A DNA stretch of 64,000 nucleotides from Diphasiastrum complanatum (Eukaryota; Streptophyta; Lycopodiopsida; Lycopodiales; Lycopodiaceae). The notes beneath the pieces were generated by a model. It had not been told where the DNA came from. It saw nothing but the letters and a program-made list of their open reading frames with translations, and searched no databases. Each line of letters starts with the position of its first letter. Position 1 is the first letter of the stretch. Position numbers and translations under genes: made by a program. The stretch is taken from assembly GCA_029204225.1 (NCBI GenBank), contig CM055109.1, positions 32,434,927 through 32,498,926 of the forward strand. Direction: 5' to 3'. Below are positions 44,059 to 56,084 of this stretch, piece after piece.

Positions 44059-44531
44059 TGCATACTCTAAGCTATCTCTGAGTAACTGAAAACTCTGGCT
44101 GACTGCTGATAAGCAGTAAGCGCGAATAGCAATACTCTAATAGAACTCTGAAAGAAATTAAGCTAGAAAGTTGAGTTAGAGTTAAAGAGATTGTCGCAGC
44201 TCGCAATAGCCAGTTGGCCATAATGCGCTGACATTCATCCAGTTAGGACTTCTCAGAAATTTACTTGCAAAGCAGTTAGGGCAAGTCTTTAGCTTCATAT
44301 CAAGTGGAACAATAACTGTCTTTCATCGACATGGCCGAAGTCTTCGCCTTTCGTCGGGGACGTCGATATGTCGAATGATTTCCGATATGTCGAAGCCACC
44401 TGTTGAACGATCCCTGAGTATTTCTACAGACTGTGTAAAAATACGAATAAAACTGCAAAACTGGATAATAAAGTGGATGAAGATTAAAGATCGATTATTC
44501 AGCTGAATCACTCTGATAGTAGAATAATCCA
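44059..44531 (-). repeat. solo LTR, same family as 16.6-17.4 kb
   Basis: On the minus strand it begins TGGATTATTCTAC and ends TTAGAGTATGCA. It shares TTTTTACACAGTCTG, AACTGGATGAATG and GCGCTTACTGCTTATCAGCA with the 16.6-kb LTR, but is shorter. No coding adjoins it. Flanking 5-mers do not match, so any target duplication has decayed. Confidence 0.7.
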
Positions 44532-44673
44532 TCCCTTGGTATATTGAGTTACCCCAGGTTGGCACCTTTTAATGCCTCCTAGGGGCCCTTTATGAAATGG
44601 GGGAAAGGCCTCTTAGAGTGGCTCCACCAAGCAAAGTAGAGGATTTGGGCCTTTTGGACTTATCCCCCGTGAA

Positions 44674-44832
<159 letters not shown>

Positions 44833-45399
44833 CACATGAAAAATTTTATTTAGCACAAAAATATAATTCATCTTTACAAATGAGGTTCAATCCCTTTTTA
44901 GGCTCCTCAAAGATATCGTATAGAGTTAAGGACTTTACAAGGACGTTGAGTTTAGTTGGGTTTTAGATTTTCTACGAGTAGTCTATTATAGACGTTGGAT
45001 GAATGTTTTGGCCACGTAAATACTAGATGCAAGGTTGCATGTGCCCTATCTATGTGATCGATGATGGGTGATCCTCCATTTGCTTGTTTGTCCATGATAT
45101 TAGATAAAAAAAAAAGCTTCTGTGTTTTGGATTTGAAAGGGAAGTAATAAAAAAAAAAACTCTTCAATGTTGTTAAAGAGTCACAGGAGTTGCTTATCCT
45201 AGACCTCCGCATTATAAAACATTACCATAAGATTTTAAGTTTGAGATTAGCATAAATCAACACACCAACCCCTCATAAATTGTTGCATCTCAAGGTTGAT
45301 CTAGTACCTTGTCTCGCCACATATTTGATATTAGTGAAGATGGATTAATATAATATAGCTACATGTTTATATCCCATGTTACTATTCAAATGATAAGAA

Positions 45400-45520
45400 T
45401 TCTATCTTAGATAATTGATTTACTAGACTAAAGGTCTCAGTGTAATCTATTCCATAGGTTTGTTCGTAGCCTTTCACCACTAGTCAAGCTTTCCATCTGG
45501 ATATAGGTCCATAATGGGTA
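45400..45520 (-). pseudogene. Ty1/copia reverse transcriptase relic
   Basis: The minus strand reads YPDGKL, then after a break LVVKGYEQTYGIDYTETFS, the conserved RT segment with the usual VKGY-Q-GIDY-ETF pattern. Nothing else of the element was found. Confidence 0.75.
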
Positions 45521-45529
45521 GTGTGAGCA

Positions 45530-47640
45530 CTCTATGTGGAGGCCATGATGATTGCAAGGTGAATGTAGCACTCAAAAGTGGGCAATAGTGATCAGGTGGC
45601 GATTTGCAAGCAAAGCAACTTCTTGGAGCTTTTTTTCACCCTTTTTTCCTTGCTTTGTTTGGAGGCTATAGTCCATCATTTTGAGTGATTCTTGTTGCTA
45701 AGATTGGTCATATAGCTGCTAGGGAGAGCGTCATTGCATGTTCCCAAGCTTCTATATGCATAGGTGGTCACTATGAGCATTTGGGCATGTGGGCATTTTG
45801 CATGTTTTGAGGTTAGGGCTTAAGGATTTAGGGTAGGTCTTAGGCGTCCCCCCAAACAAAGAAAAACAATGAAATTACAAGGATCGAATCGAACTATCGA
45901 GATCCAAACAAATTGCTTAGATATTCGTTTAACTTGGTAGAATATCTGGGTAGGTGTTGTAAACAACCATTAAGGTGCGAATAATCAGACATCTGTGATA
46001 GCGATGCAACCTCGACATATATTCTACGTTAATCAAGGAATGATAGTATCATATATAGAGAGAGAAAAGAATGAGAACGCATTTGACAATGACTCAAATA
46101 TGTGAAGAAAATAGAGAATTTGTAAATTAATTTGTGTAATACAATGATCAAGTTATGAAAAGAAATTCATGTGCCCGATAATGATTCACAATAGTTGTGC
46201 GCTAAGCATTGTGATCCTACTAAGCTTATACAGTTGATCGAAACAACTGACAGATAAAACAATCTCTCTATATCTTGAACTACTCTCACTCTCTCGACAT
46301 ATATGATTCGAAGGACTCAGATAGTCTGATGCAATTTGAATTCTCTACTCGAATTATGATATATGTTATCTATTTCAATGGTAAATCCTTATTTTGATTT
46401 ATTGTATATATACACAAAGTGACATAGTTTAAACTTAGTGTGTAATTAGTTCTTGGAACTGGTGTTTAGACGTGATGTAAGTGTTCATAAGAAGAGTCTA
46501 AATTGAATTGTGGAGAATAGACATGACACTGAGCAGTTACTGTATATAGTGGCATGTTCGAACGGTGACATAGTCTGTATGGGATTCGGCAAAGGAAGAG
46601 CTCCATTTTGAGTGGTACCATTCTATAGTCAAAAGTGTCAACAATCGAGGGAAAGGAATTTTAGAGAGCTTTTTGAGACGAGTTTTTTCTCACTTGAAGT
46701 GAGCTTCTTTGGCACTTGTGAAAACTTTAGTGAGACTCTTTTCCAAAATTGTCATATCCCAAGTATGCACTACTAAATTGGCTACCATTGTCAACCAATT
46801 ACGACACCCAAATAGACAATGCTGAATGTTTTGCTAATAAAACTTATCATATACAAACTCACATCAATGATTTGTTTTGTAGCTCGTTATTTAATTATAT
46901 TTTGAGTTATTGTTTTGTCCATGAGACACAACATAGACAACCTCACATCAACTTATCAACTTTTCAAAGCATTATCTAACTATTGGGTTTAGGATTTATG
47001 GCGATTACAATCGCTTTCTCAAAGAAAATAAATAAATATGCGCAACGTCCAATATTCTTATCTATTGAACCACAAGCAAATGTTTTACTGTTTCATTGTA
47101 ATTTATAGGTTTTTTATTTGGCTGAAAATCAGCTGGTTTTAGTTATAAATCTTTGGTTTTAAGGTTCAATTTTAAGCTTTTACCAATTTCATAATAGTTC
47201 TGTGGGTTTTTTATAAAGTTAGTTTGAAACTTTTTTATGAGCAATGAGGATGAGTGTAAAAGGCATTGCAGTATGACTTTAGAAGCAATGTTTATGTTTT
47301 GATCCCATGTACAGTTCTTAGTGGGGCCAGACTCTAGCAATCAGTTGAACTGTTGATGGTGTTAAATTTTAATAGTCATGCAACCCTGCAATCTCATGAA
47401 TCATGATGATTGAGCAATTACTAAGACCAAGTTATGGGCATGGGCCATGGCTTAAAAGCACCAAAAAAATTGTAGTGCGTTATTTGTTCACGATTATCAA
47501 AGAAAGTGGGGTGGTTCTACTATCTATGCAATTAAATGCCATTATTGCAAAACACGAAGCCCAGCCTGGTGCTTTTTCATTTATCATGGCTCGTGATATT
47601 TATTATTTGGGCAGAAAAAAGAAAAGCAAATAATAGACGT
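45530..47640. other. no gene recognised
   Basis: AT-rich. Small open frames (46749-46979, 47403-47633) show no domain. Confidence 0.4.
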
Positions 47641-48513
47641 ATTTTTGTTGGTGGGCCCGGCCACCCGTCACGGGTCCAGTCATTTGCATTTTGATAGGCG
47701 AGTTCTATAAGTCGAAGCTTGGAACGCTTTACTACGCCACTTCAATTTGACTCCTGGAGCCTTTTCAGGCTTTCGAGGAGGGGGGGAGCTTCGACGTAGA
47801 AACGGGTGAGAACTTCAATGACGGCCACCGGTCAAATTTCAGCCGTCGTGGAGAGGCGAGAGCCATTGATGATACATGCATAGGAATTCTCTCCCTCCTT
47901 CGGATCGGATTTGATCTGAACAGTGAAGCAGTAACTCCTCGAGGAATCATGAGGGTGATGAATGCTCGAGAGATGGCGGAGAATTGATGAAGGTCTGAGG
48001 TTTTTCAGCTACGGATGGGAGCTTGGGAAATGCGCCAATGGGCATGGAAATATGGATCGTTTTTGTGGGCACTGGGTTGATTTGAACCTCGAGGAATTGT
48101 GAGCACTGAGCACTCGTAACTGGTAATTATATTGGTTATAGATAGATCGGTTGTCTATTGGGCATCGTAAGCTGTTTCCTTAGGCTTGGAAGATGCTTTT
48201 TCAGATTTTCTGACTATACCGGAATTTCAATGTTAAATGCTAACGTACACTCGTGATTGGATGGACGGGTTTGAGCTTTGTACGAGCGTTCTTATGAATT
48301 CTTGGTCATCCATCACTTTCTGTTATTGTTGCCACGGGCCGGAAGTAGATGCTGATCTTAGTCGCAAATAGAAATTGAGCTCAGATCGTAGCTGTTGTGT
48401 ATAAATCCTTAATCGCTGACATAGACGCTCGTATAGCGAGTACTGACGACTGCGTTGTTAACTTAAAAGGTTTAGCTGCTTGAAAAGCTAGGCGTGCATG
48501 CAAACTTTGTTTT
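47641..48513 (+). promoter_or_regulatory. presumed promoter and 5' leader of the VAP gene
   Basis: Composition turns less AT-rich (TGGTGGGCCCGGCCACCCGT near 47652), unlike the neighbouring spacer. An in-frame TGA about 40 bp before the chosen ATG fixes the coding start downstream, unless an upstream exon is spliced in. No TATA box could be assigned. Confidence 0.35.
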
Positions 48514-51500
48514 ATGTTGAACAACATGAGGTGGTGGGAACGGATAACTGCAGATTCTTTGATTGCTGAGAAGCCACAGCAACGGCACCCTCAAGAACAA
48601 ACACAAAGCAGTAGCACGCCTTCAGGAATTCGCAAATTATCTGCAGTTGTTAGAGCTGTATTGCTCAGTAAACGCCGATTACGACTTGAACCGGAAAAAA
48701 AGCTCGTCTTCCGTTGTGAGTTTAAATGTCTATGCATTTTGTTGCCAAATTTGCTACGTAATATCTGAATGATGCTTATTATGTCTTAGTAGTGCATTTT
48801 AGTCGATCTCTTCTTTTGTCCGGAAAAAACTTGACACTAAGGACCATTCTCGAATGAAGCCAAGTAAGGTATATAAGTATCTTCAAAGAATGACTTTTGA
48901 ACTGATTGATTTGATGAGTGGAAACATCAAAAGGTGTTGCAGGGATCCTGTTAAGCAATTCTTGGGATGAGTAGGCATTGAACGTCCAGATAAATTAGTC
49001 TATTTCGCATATACCAGGTTCCATATTTGATTATAAGCAATCTACTTTCAGATAGACGAGTGTGATTTGCAGATTGAGGCTTGATTCAGCCCTTTCTCGG
49101 ATCGCAACAAATTTTCGATTCAACCTTAAAGCCAATAGCGGCATCAATTGGCATAGAATAATAGGGTATCGTGGATTGCAAATGTAATGAAGTAGCCATT
49201 GCTACATTCTCACACCCAAAACAGGTCGAAATCATTAGCTCATATTTTAGCATTCTAACTTCTAATGTCTGACATACCCACTACGTAATTTCTACGATAT
49301 TGAGGTAACGCTTTCGGGCTTATCGAAACTCTTCCTGGTTCTATGCTTGTCTTAACTTTTAGCGTGAAAATTCGGTTTTTACCTCTCAAAGTAACCAACA
49401 GTCTGCGTGAACTCTCGACAAAATGCTTTAGCTCTTCTAATCAGTTATCACCATTTGATAGGTTCGAAAAGATAAATTGCATCGAATGCGCCTTGCCAGA
49501 TTGATCAGACTTTCAAATTATGGAGTAATAACTATTAACCATACAGAAAACTTATGCATCAAGCAGGAAGCATTGACCTCAAGTACTGAATACATTAATT
49601 GCCAGAATGACTTGCCCAAAATAACATTGATGACACATGCTGCTAATCCGAGGCACATTGTTTCAGACTTTGAAGATTGAACTCTTCCTCTTATGACTTA
49701 TTTGTGTCGCTTTAAAGTTAGCTTTGATGTTCAGGAAATTAGTTGACTTGCGCTCTTTACTCTACTGAGTCTCCATTATTTGAACTAGTACTGCTGTTGT
49801 AACTTGTGGTGGTACTTGAAGATGAACCAGGGAAACAAGTTTCAAGTGCCGTAAAAATAAGAAACTCCACCAACCATCATGTCGCCTATAAAGTGAGTAC
49901 AAAATTGCGATCGTGCATAGAGATATTCAGCTTCTAAACGGGAGTCCATTCCATAGTGTATATACTGCTAGCATGGTAACCATGATTGGTCGTTTGCAGT
50001 TTCAAACAAATGCACCAAAAAGCTGTTTCATGCGTCCTCCTAATGGGATTATCAGGCCAAAGGAGACAATATACGCAACTGGTACGCATTATTGCAACGC
50101 ATGTTTCCTAAAGCTTGTTGCTGGAGCAAGCGTTCTTTAATTTCTATTATTTGCTGAGGTAAGTACCCAGTTCCACCAGTCCATCGTGATTATGATGGCT
50201 TGCCTACAGTTTTTAGGTTTGTGGAGTATCCTGGGCGGATGCAACAGATGAAGATCAAAGAGAAATTCAAAATACTTAGCCGGAAAGTGAGTGAAGGAAC
50301 AGATTATACACCAGAGCTGGTATGTGACTTCACTGTATTTCTCCCTGGAATGCCCTTGATGGCTTTTAACAGATTCTAGTTTCTATTTTTTATTGTAGAG
50401 CTGCCTTTAGAAACGTTTTTTGATTCTATAAAGCTTTCATAGGATAATTTGAATATAGTCTCGGTTCTGATGCCTAATGAATTTGCCTCAATTTTTTATT
50501 ACAGTTTGAGGAAGAAAAGGAGCTGGTTACTGTAGAGCAAATTCTTCCAGTGGTCTTCATAGATCCTAAGCATTCATCTTCAGTATGTATCCTGGCTTTC
50601 AAATTAGTGTGTTGAAGCAATCTGCAAGCCTTTTGCTAATGAAATTACTACTCATCTTAGTTTACATAATTGATCAACATTATTGATCATTCCTGTGTGT
50701 TGCATAAGATGATGGAATGCAAGTAATTTCAAAATGAGGTCTTTAGATTCCCTCGGAACATTTTAAATGAAAATTGAAGCGGCTTAAGAAAGGAAAACAA
50801 ATATAGAAGTTCCTTCTTTGTTGTGCATGTAAATTTTTTGATTCAAATATACGTCCTGTTCATAAAATCACATTTGACATTTCTAATAGGTGAAATTAGT
50901 GTTATTTTTTTCATTGCAAAATTTTTAACATGCACCTTCCGAGCACAAGAACACGCATGTAAATTTTTGGAGGCTGACGGTTCGCAAAAAAAGATTTTAC
51001 AGTAAAAAGAAATTTAGAAGAAAAAAAAACTGTTTTCAAGTTACAGAAGGTCCCATGTCAAAGTGAATTGTTTTGAGTTAAAGAACTTGATTATTGTCAT
51101 TGTATGGTCAATTAATCATGCATGATCAAGGTGGAGTTGGAGAGGCTTGAAAAACTCTTATATGAAGCAGAAGCTGCCCAGAAGGCTCGTAAAAAACTTC
51201 AAGAGGGAAAGATGATGAAAGGGATAATTTTTGATGGACTTGTGATTGATGAGTGGGTAAGATGTTCTTCTTCCTGCCATTTCTCCTAGTAGTTTGTGTG
51301 CATTGATTCAGTTTCCTACAACAGAAACTTATGTCCATTATATTCATTGTTTGAAACAGCTTACCATTCTAAAACTCTTCAAAGTTTTACCAATGTTGCA
51401 TGCACTTGTGAATCAGTTTTACTAATGCAGAAATATACTTCCATTATTAATGTTTATGATTTGAAACAGATTGCCATCTCAACACGTCTATGTTTTACTA

Positions 51501-51593
51501 ATGTTGCAGAAGGAACGACGTGAGAAGTACTTGGCCAAGATAGCAAGTGAAAGCAGCACTCAAAGCAGCAAATTCTTTACTAGTAGTGGTTGA
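48514..51593 (+). CDS. VAP4: VAP/MSP-domain protein, vesicle-associated protein 4 type, complete
   Basis: Seven exons: 48514-48715, 49822-49892, 50000-50081, 50210-50319, 50505-50582, 51131-51256, 51510-51593. All junctions are GT-AG and keep frame, giving about 250 residues. A basic N-terminus (LLSKRRLRLEPEKKLVF) leads into the MSP domain (YEPGKQVSSAVKIRNSTNHH, FQTNAPKSCFMRPPNGII, FRFVEYPG, KFKILSRKV). A C-terminal helix-rich part follows (ELFEEEKELVTVEQI, LERLEKLLYEAEAAQKARKK, GLVIDEWKERREKYLAKI). This layout matches Arabidopsis VAP4-1/4-2/4-3. No C-terminal membrane anchor is encoded, unlike classic VAP27. MSP domains bind FFAT-type motifs at ER contact sites. The N-terminus is shorter than I recall for the angiosperm proteins. 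Confidence 0.92.
51322..51509 (+). repeat. imperfect duplication at the last intron's 3' end
   Basis: About 80 bp (CAGAAACTTATGTCCATTAT ... TTTTACCAATGTTGCA) is repeated as CAGAAATATACTTCCATTAT ... TTTTACTAATGTTGCAG. The second copy provides the used acceptor (TTGCAG before exon 7). The first ends TTGCATG and so lacks AG. Confidence 0.8.
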
Positions 51594-51599
51594 AAGTGG

Positions 51600-53220
51600 A
51601 TATGCAAGGCTTTGCACCTTGAATTTTGAATCACTAATAATCCCTTTTAAGGCTTTCATCTCTCGGTATTCATAGTTTGATTCCACTGTATAGAGATATT
51701 TATGATTTTCATACACATCCACGAATGTACATACCTATTAAATAATGGAACACTTTTCCTTCATACAAACAATTATGTATGCCTAGCCTGGATTGGTGGG
51801 CCCAAGTAACATACTTATGGCAGTCTTTAAAGCGATTGCTAAGAGGAAGTGCATCTTGAAGGTGAATGTGAGGGTTATAGTGAATCTTGATTCTTTCTTT
51901 TTGGCAATGGGAGTCATCCCCTTGTCCTTCACAAATGTATGTTGGAAGTTGGCACTCAAGTTGAAGGATGGCGTAATAGCAAAGATTTTCCTTGTTAAGG
52001 TTTTCCAAGTTTATGGTGATCCACCTTCTGATTTCTAGAAAAGTCTCTTTTGACATAGGGACATGCAATGCAACGCACGACAACCCTAGACCCTATTTAG
52101 AAATGTTATGGTCACATTGATTGGAACGTGACATTGAAAAGAGGAAAAACATGTTTGTTGAAGGATGGAATATGCAATAGTGGAGAGGTAAATCAACATT
52201 AAGTTTGTTTTGTCAACAAGACAAAAAAAAACTTACGGTTGCCTCAATGCCATAGGTTTTTTCAAAACCAAAAGTTAAAAAGGATTTCAATTTGATTTCA
52301 TGTCAACTAGCAAGAAGCTTCATACTCTTTGTTTTTTATGATAGCCAACAATTTTGTGCTACACAAGTGGTTCAAAAGCTTTGTATTCCTCGAGGATTAA
52401 TGGATGAAATTTAAAATCAAAGTACATTGTTATTTAAGTTCGATTAGCTTGTCTTTTGAGTAATGCAGTTAGGATAAAGCATGAAGTTCTCTCCTTACTT
52501 TTCAAAGCAAGGCCATGCTGAAAATGCCAATTGAAGGACATTGTTTTTGTTGTCTATTGTATGTAATTGAAGGCCACCATTGTTAGGGCTCACTCTTTAA
52601 GTTAGGAAATTGGAAGGCTCGATGTTATTCTCTTCAACTATGTGGTTGTTGAGTAGCATGCTTTATGCTATTTTTACTTTTAGCTTCTCCACTATTGTAG
52701 TTACTCAAGAAAAATGCAGAGTTTGTATGACAAAAATATTTTGATAAACTGAAACAGAAATTAATGAAAGTTATAGTCTTATGCCCCCCATAACGGGTAA
52801 GGAAATTTCATGCTTATGTTGCCATTTCTTCGTTTTCCATTGGAGTGCAGTCAGAAAGATGATGCAAAGAAGGATTATCATGTCTACTATGCAGGGTGTC
52901 AATTTGGAGATGTACTATTTAGCAATAGAACGAGAAGTATTGGGACTAATTAACATGGTGAAGAAATTTTGATATTAATTACTCGGCTATCCATTCGTGT
53001 TCCATGTTGATTAATTCACTCTAAATTACCTTGTAAGTAAAGTAGATCTATCGAGATGAATTGCTTGATGGGTATTATTGCTATAAGGATTTACCTTTCA
53101 AGTGGAAACGAGGCAAGACCAGTTTCATACAGCTAAGAATTCACTATATTCCGATACTTTAGAGTACTTGATGTATCATAATTATCCTAAGGATTTCAAC
53201 TTTGAGAAGAAAGGTGTATT
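51600..53220. other. VAP 3' flank and spacer, nothing else recognised
   Basis: AT-rich. Open frames of 60-124 codons on both strands near 51.7-52.1 kb lack any domain. Confidence 0.4.
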
Positions 53221-53223
53221 TCG

Positions 53224-53226
<3 letters not shown>

Positions 53227-53275
<49 letters not shown>
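53227..53275 (+). repeat. (TC)n microsatellite
   Basis: Dinucleotide run of about 24 units followed by TATAAATGG. Confidence 0.97.
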
Positions 53276-53278
<3 letters not shown>

Positions 53279-53339
53279 AATGGGAGTCTATCAAATCAAG
53301 TTAATTAATAATTAGAAACTTTACACACATACACTACAT

Positions 53340-53398
53340 GTAAAATTTTATGGGGCCCAAAAATATCAAATAGAGTCAAGCCATAGTTAAGGACATAT

Positions 53399-53453
<55 letters not shown>

Positions 53454-53590
53454 GTATAAAACTATTTTAGAGAGAGAATGTGTGTTTGTTGTCACGTTGT
53501 GCCCGCAAAAAGAGTCACTAGTTCGCAAAGGAAAAAGCTAAAAAACATTTGAACAAAAATGCATGTGTGTGTGTGTGTGTGTGTGTGTGT
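53340..53590 (+). repeat. dispersed repeat with (AC)n, then (GT)n
   Basis: TTTTATGGGGCCCAAA, ATCAAATAGAGTCAAGCC and TAGTTAAGGAC (53346-53394) are followed by (AC)n at 53401-53449. A separate (GT)n lies at about 53563-53590. The unit is shared with 44.67 kb. Confidence 0.9.
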
Positions 53591-53880
53591 GGGCACTAAC
53601 TATTTGTCATCCTTCACAATGACAAATGTGTGCTCTTCTCATACCCTTCTCACCCCTCTCTTAAACTCGCTCTCATTATGCAATGAATTAAGCACCCGCT
53701 GCATCTCCCTGATCTCTCTCTTGCACTTAAAGAAGGCATCAGACCTAAGGCAGACATCGGGGCCGTTTGAAAGCAGGCGCGCGCACACAGTTTCTCCCAC
53801 GATCATTCAAGCCTGGAGGTTGGAAGAACACTGTGTTTCTGTGGGTGGCTTCTGTTGGCTATGGTGTGTACCCGTCTGGA

Positions 53881-53970
53881 GTTCATAGACGGGCTATGAG
53901 TTGGCTATGATGTGACCACCAGTCACATCATAGACGGGCTATGAGTTGGCTATGATGTGACCACCGATCA
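53881..53970 (+). repeat. tandem duplication containing a perfect hairpin
   Basis: TCATAGACGGGCTATGAGTT with GGCTATGATGTGACCACC occurs twice in a row. At the junction, CTATGATGTGAC and GTCACATCATAG are perfect inverted repeats around a 5-nt CACCA loop. Confidence 0.88.
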
Positions 53971-54222
53971 TTGGCACCCGATTCATTCAAACTACGATAT
54001 GATTGTATGAAGCCAGGCCACACTCCATGATCACAACCATGGTAGTAGGTGAGCTAAATCAAGGGCTTTTGAATCTCGCACCACACACCTCTCGTTATTG
54101 CAAACGTTCGTTCCTTCACCACCACCATCGCCAAAGTTTATCTCCACTCGCTTGTCAGATCCACTCGGAGCGGCCCCTCCCTTCAGCCCTCCCTTCAGCC
54201 CAATGGACCGCAAATGCCCCCT

Positions 54223-54495
54223 TGAAGCAAACTGATAGTTTTGGCTTCAGCTGCAACTAGTGGTGCCAAGGATTCGGAAGCGTGCCTCCGCCTTTGTTTG
54301 TCGCATTTTTCAAAAAATGCTAAAAATGCGAAAATCTCGACAATCGATGAATCTATGCATACTTACACATTTTTAACATCTATGAGAAATGTGAATTCGC
54401 AAGAAACCCGAAGGTTGGCTAAAACTGTTCTAAGTCATATTTTTGGCTCAATGTCGTGTTTTTTCAAAAATGCAAAAAGTGCGAAAAATCTGACA
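54223..54495 (-). repeat. copia 3' LTR, 273 bp
   Basis: The plus text begins TGAAGCAAACTGATAG and ends AAAAATCTGACA. It aligns along its whole length with the LTR at 60.15 kb. Confidence 0.88.
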
Positions 54496-54649
54496 ATGAG
54501 TTCGGTATTCAGTTTTTCAGCCTGCAAACCTGCACCTTAATTCTGATTGCAAGAATAACACCACTAACTCATCAGTTTAACAATACATTCATGAATAACA
54601 ATTGCATTCTCATACACAGCAGAGGTCTTGACAAGGAAAATCTATCTGT

Positions 54650-55477
54650 TCAAAATGTTTTGGAAAAGAGTACATGGCTTGTGCTAAAGCATAAACTGGA
54701 AAAGGCCAAATCTGGTCGAGTACATATAGTAAGATACGTTAGAGCTCCAATCAGATTTTGAAAGGGTGTATTACTCATTTCAAATTCTTCTTGCTCAGTT
54801 TTTGGACAGTCATTACTCCAAGTGCCATATGAGTTTCTTTCCCTTTGCATTCAAGCATTGCTTAGTCTGCCAAAATTTTGTAGGCATAACTATGTTGAGA
54901 AAGTTTTATGCTTCCTGTTGTTTACTTTTTCGTGCTTTCAATTCCTAGGAATTTCTTAGCTTTTCCTAGGTCTGTAATTTCGAACTCTTGCCTTATGAGA
55001 GCCTTGGTTTATTGTATCATCTCTAAGTTATTACCAAACATTAGAGTGTTATCAATGAATACAACTAAGATTAGGGAACAATCACCCTTAAATTTAATGA
55101 AGACATCATTGTCTAAAACGAGTCTTCTAAAACCAATAGAGATTATAAGTTCACACATTCTTTTATGCCAAGCCCTTGCGGCTTGTTTTAACCCATAAAT
55201 GCACTTCTTCAGTTTACAGGTCGGATCAAGAAACTGTGGGTCGAGGAAACCTTCAGGTTGCCTCGTATAAATTTCTTCATCAAGAAACCCATAAAGGAAT
55301 GCAGTCTTGACATCTATATGATGGGCAATTAAGGAGCGTGTAAAAGCCACAACAAATAAGAGACGAATGGTAGACTGTCTTATGATAGAGGAGAATGTTT
55401 CTTGGTAGTCTACTCCATACTTTTGAGAATATCCTTTGGCTACTAATCTAGCGTTGTGTGTTTTGATCAAAACTAGT

Positions 55478-55510
<33 letters not shown>

Positions 55511-55542
55511 ATAAATGAAGCATTTGAAGTTCTGATTTTCAT
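54650..55542 (-). pseudogene. copia reverse transcriptase, catalytic motif altered
   Basis: From 55542: a poly-Lys run coded by a T-tract (55480-55508), then [55 protein letters not shown] and [11 protein letters not shown]. The YVDD site reads FIDN: the second catalytic Asp is Asn (codon 55048-55050). Further on, 54850-54650 gives PFQNLIGALTYLTICTRPDL and ends. RNase H is absent. Confidence 0.9.
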
Positions 55543-55830
55543 TTTGAAGTTCTGTTTTTAAGACCTGTAAATCTAAAAATCAGATCTGAAAAGTGAAGTT
55601 TTCATTCAAACTTCATTAGTTATACCTTTCTATCTCCTAGTTTCATGAAGATGGCAATGTAGGAAGGAAATGGTAGTGTAACTTTGTGCATAAAACAAGT
55701 TTTGGAGTTCTGTTTTTTGTTATTATGAAGTTCTAATTTTAGACCTGTAAATCAGAAAATCAGATCTGAAAATTGAAGTTTTCATAAAGCTTCAATAGTT
55801 ATCCATTTCTAGACACTAGTTTCATGGTTT
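55515..55830 (+). repeat. two-copy direct repeat of about 170-bp period
   Basis: GACCTGTAAATC, AATCAGATCTGAAAA and TGAAGTTTTCAT blocks occur at about 55560 and 55743, each preceded by GAAGTTCTG/TTTT and followed by a TTTCTA....TAGTTTCATG block. Confidence 0.8.
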
Positions 55831-56084
55831 TGGAAATCTAGAATAGTGAGAAATCCCAAAATTTGTTTTTGAAAAGAAAAGAGAGGCAAAATCTCATCAG
55901 ATTCTGATTTTTCAAAAACCAGTGGGCATGAACCTTCACATGACTGGCAGCAGCTCTAGGGTACTATCCCAGACCTGCATAGAAGCCTACGAGGGTTAGT
56001 CCCATCAGATTTTGAAAAAACAAAACAAAAAAAAATTCAAAAATCCTTTGTAAAAATTAAAATAAAAATTCCAAACCTAAGACT

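Noticed and set aside
49477-49680. 67-codon frame at 49.5 kb
   Set aside because: It lies inside intron 1 of the VAP gene and has no homology to MSP proteins.
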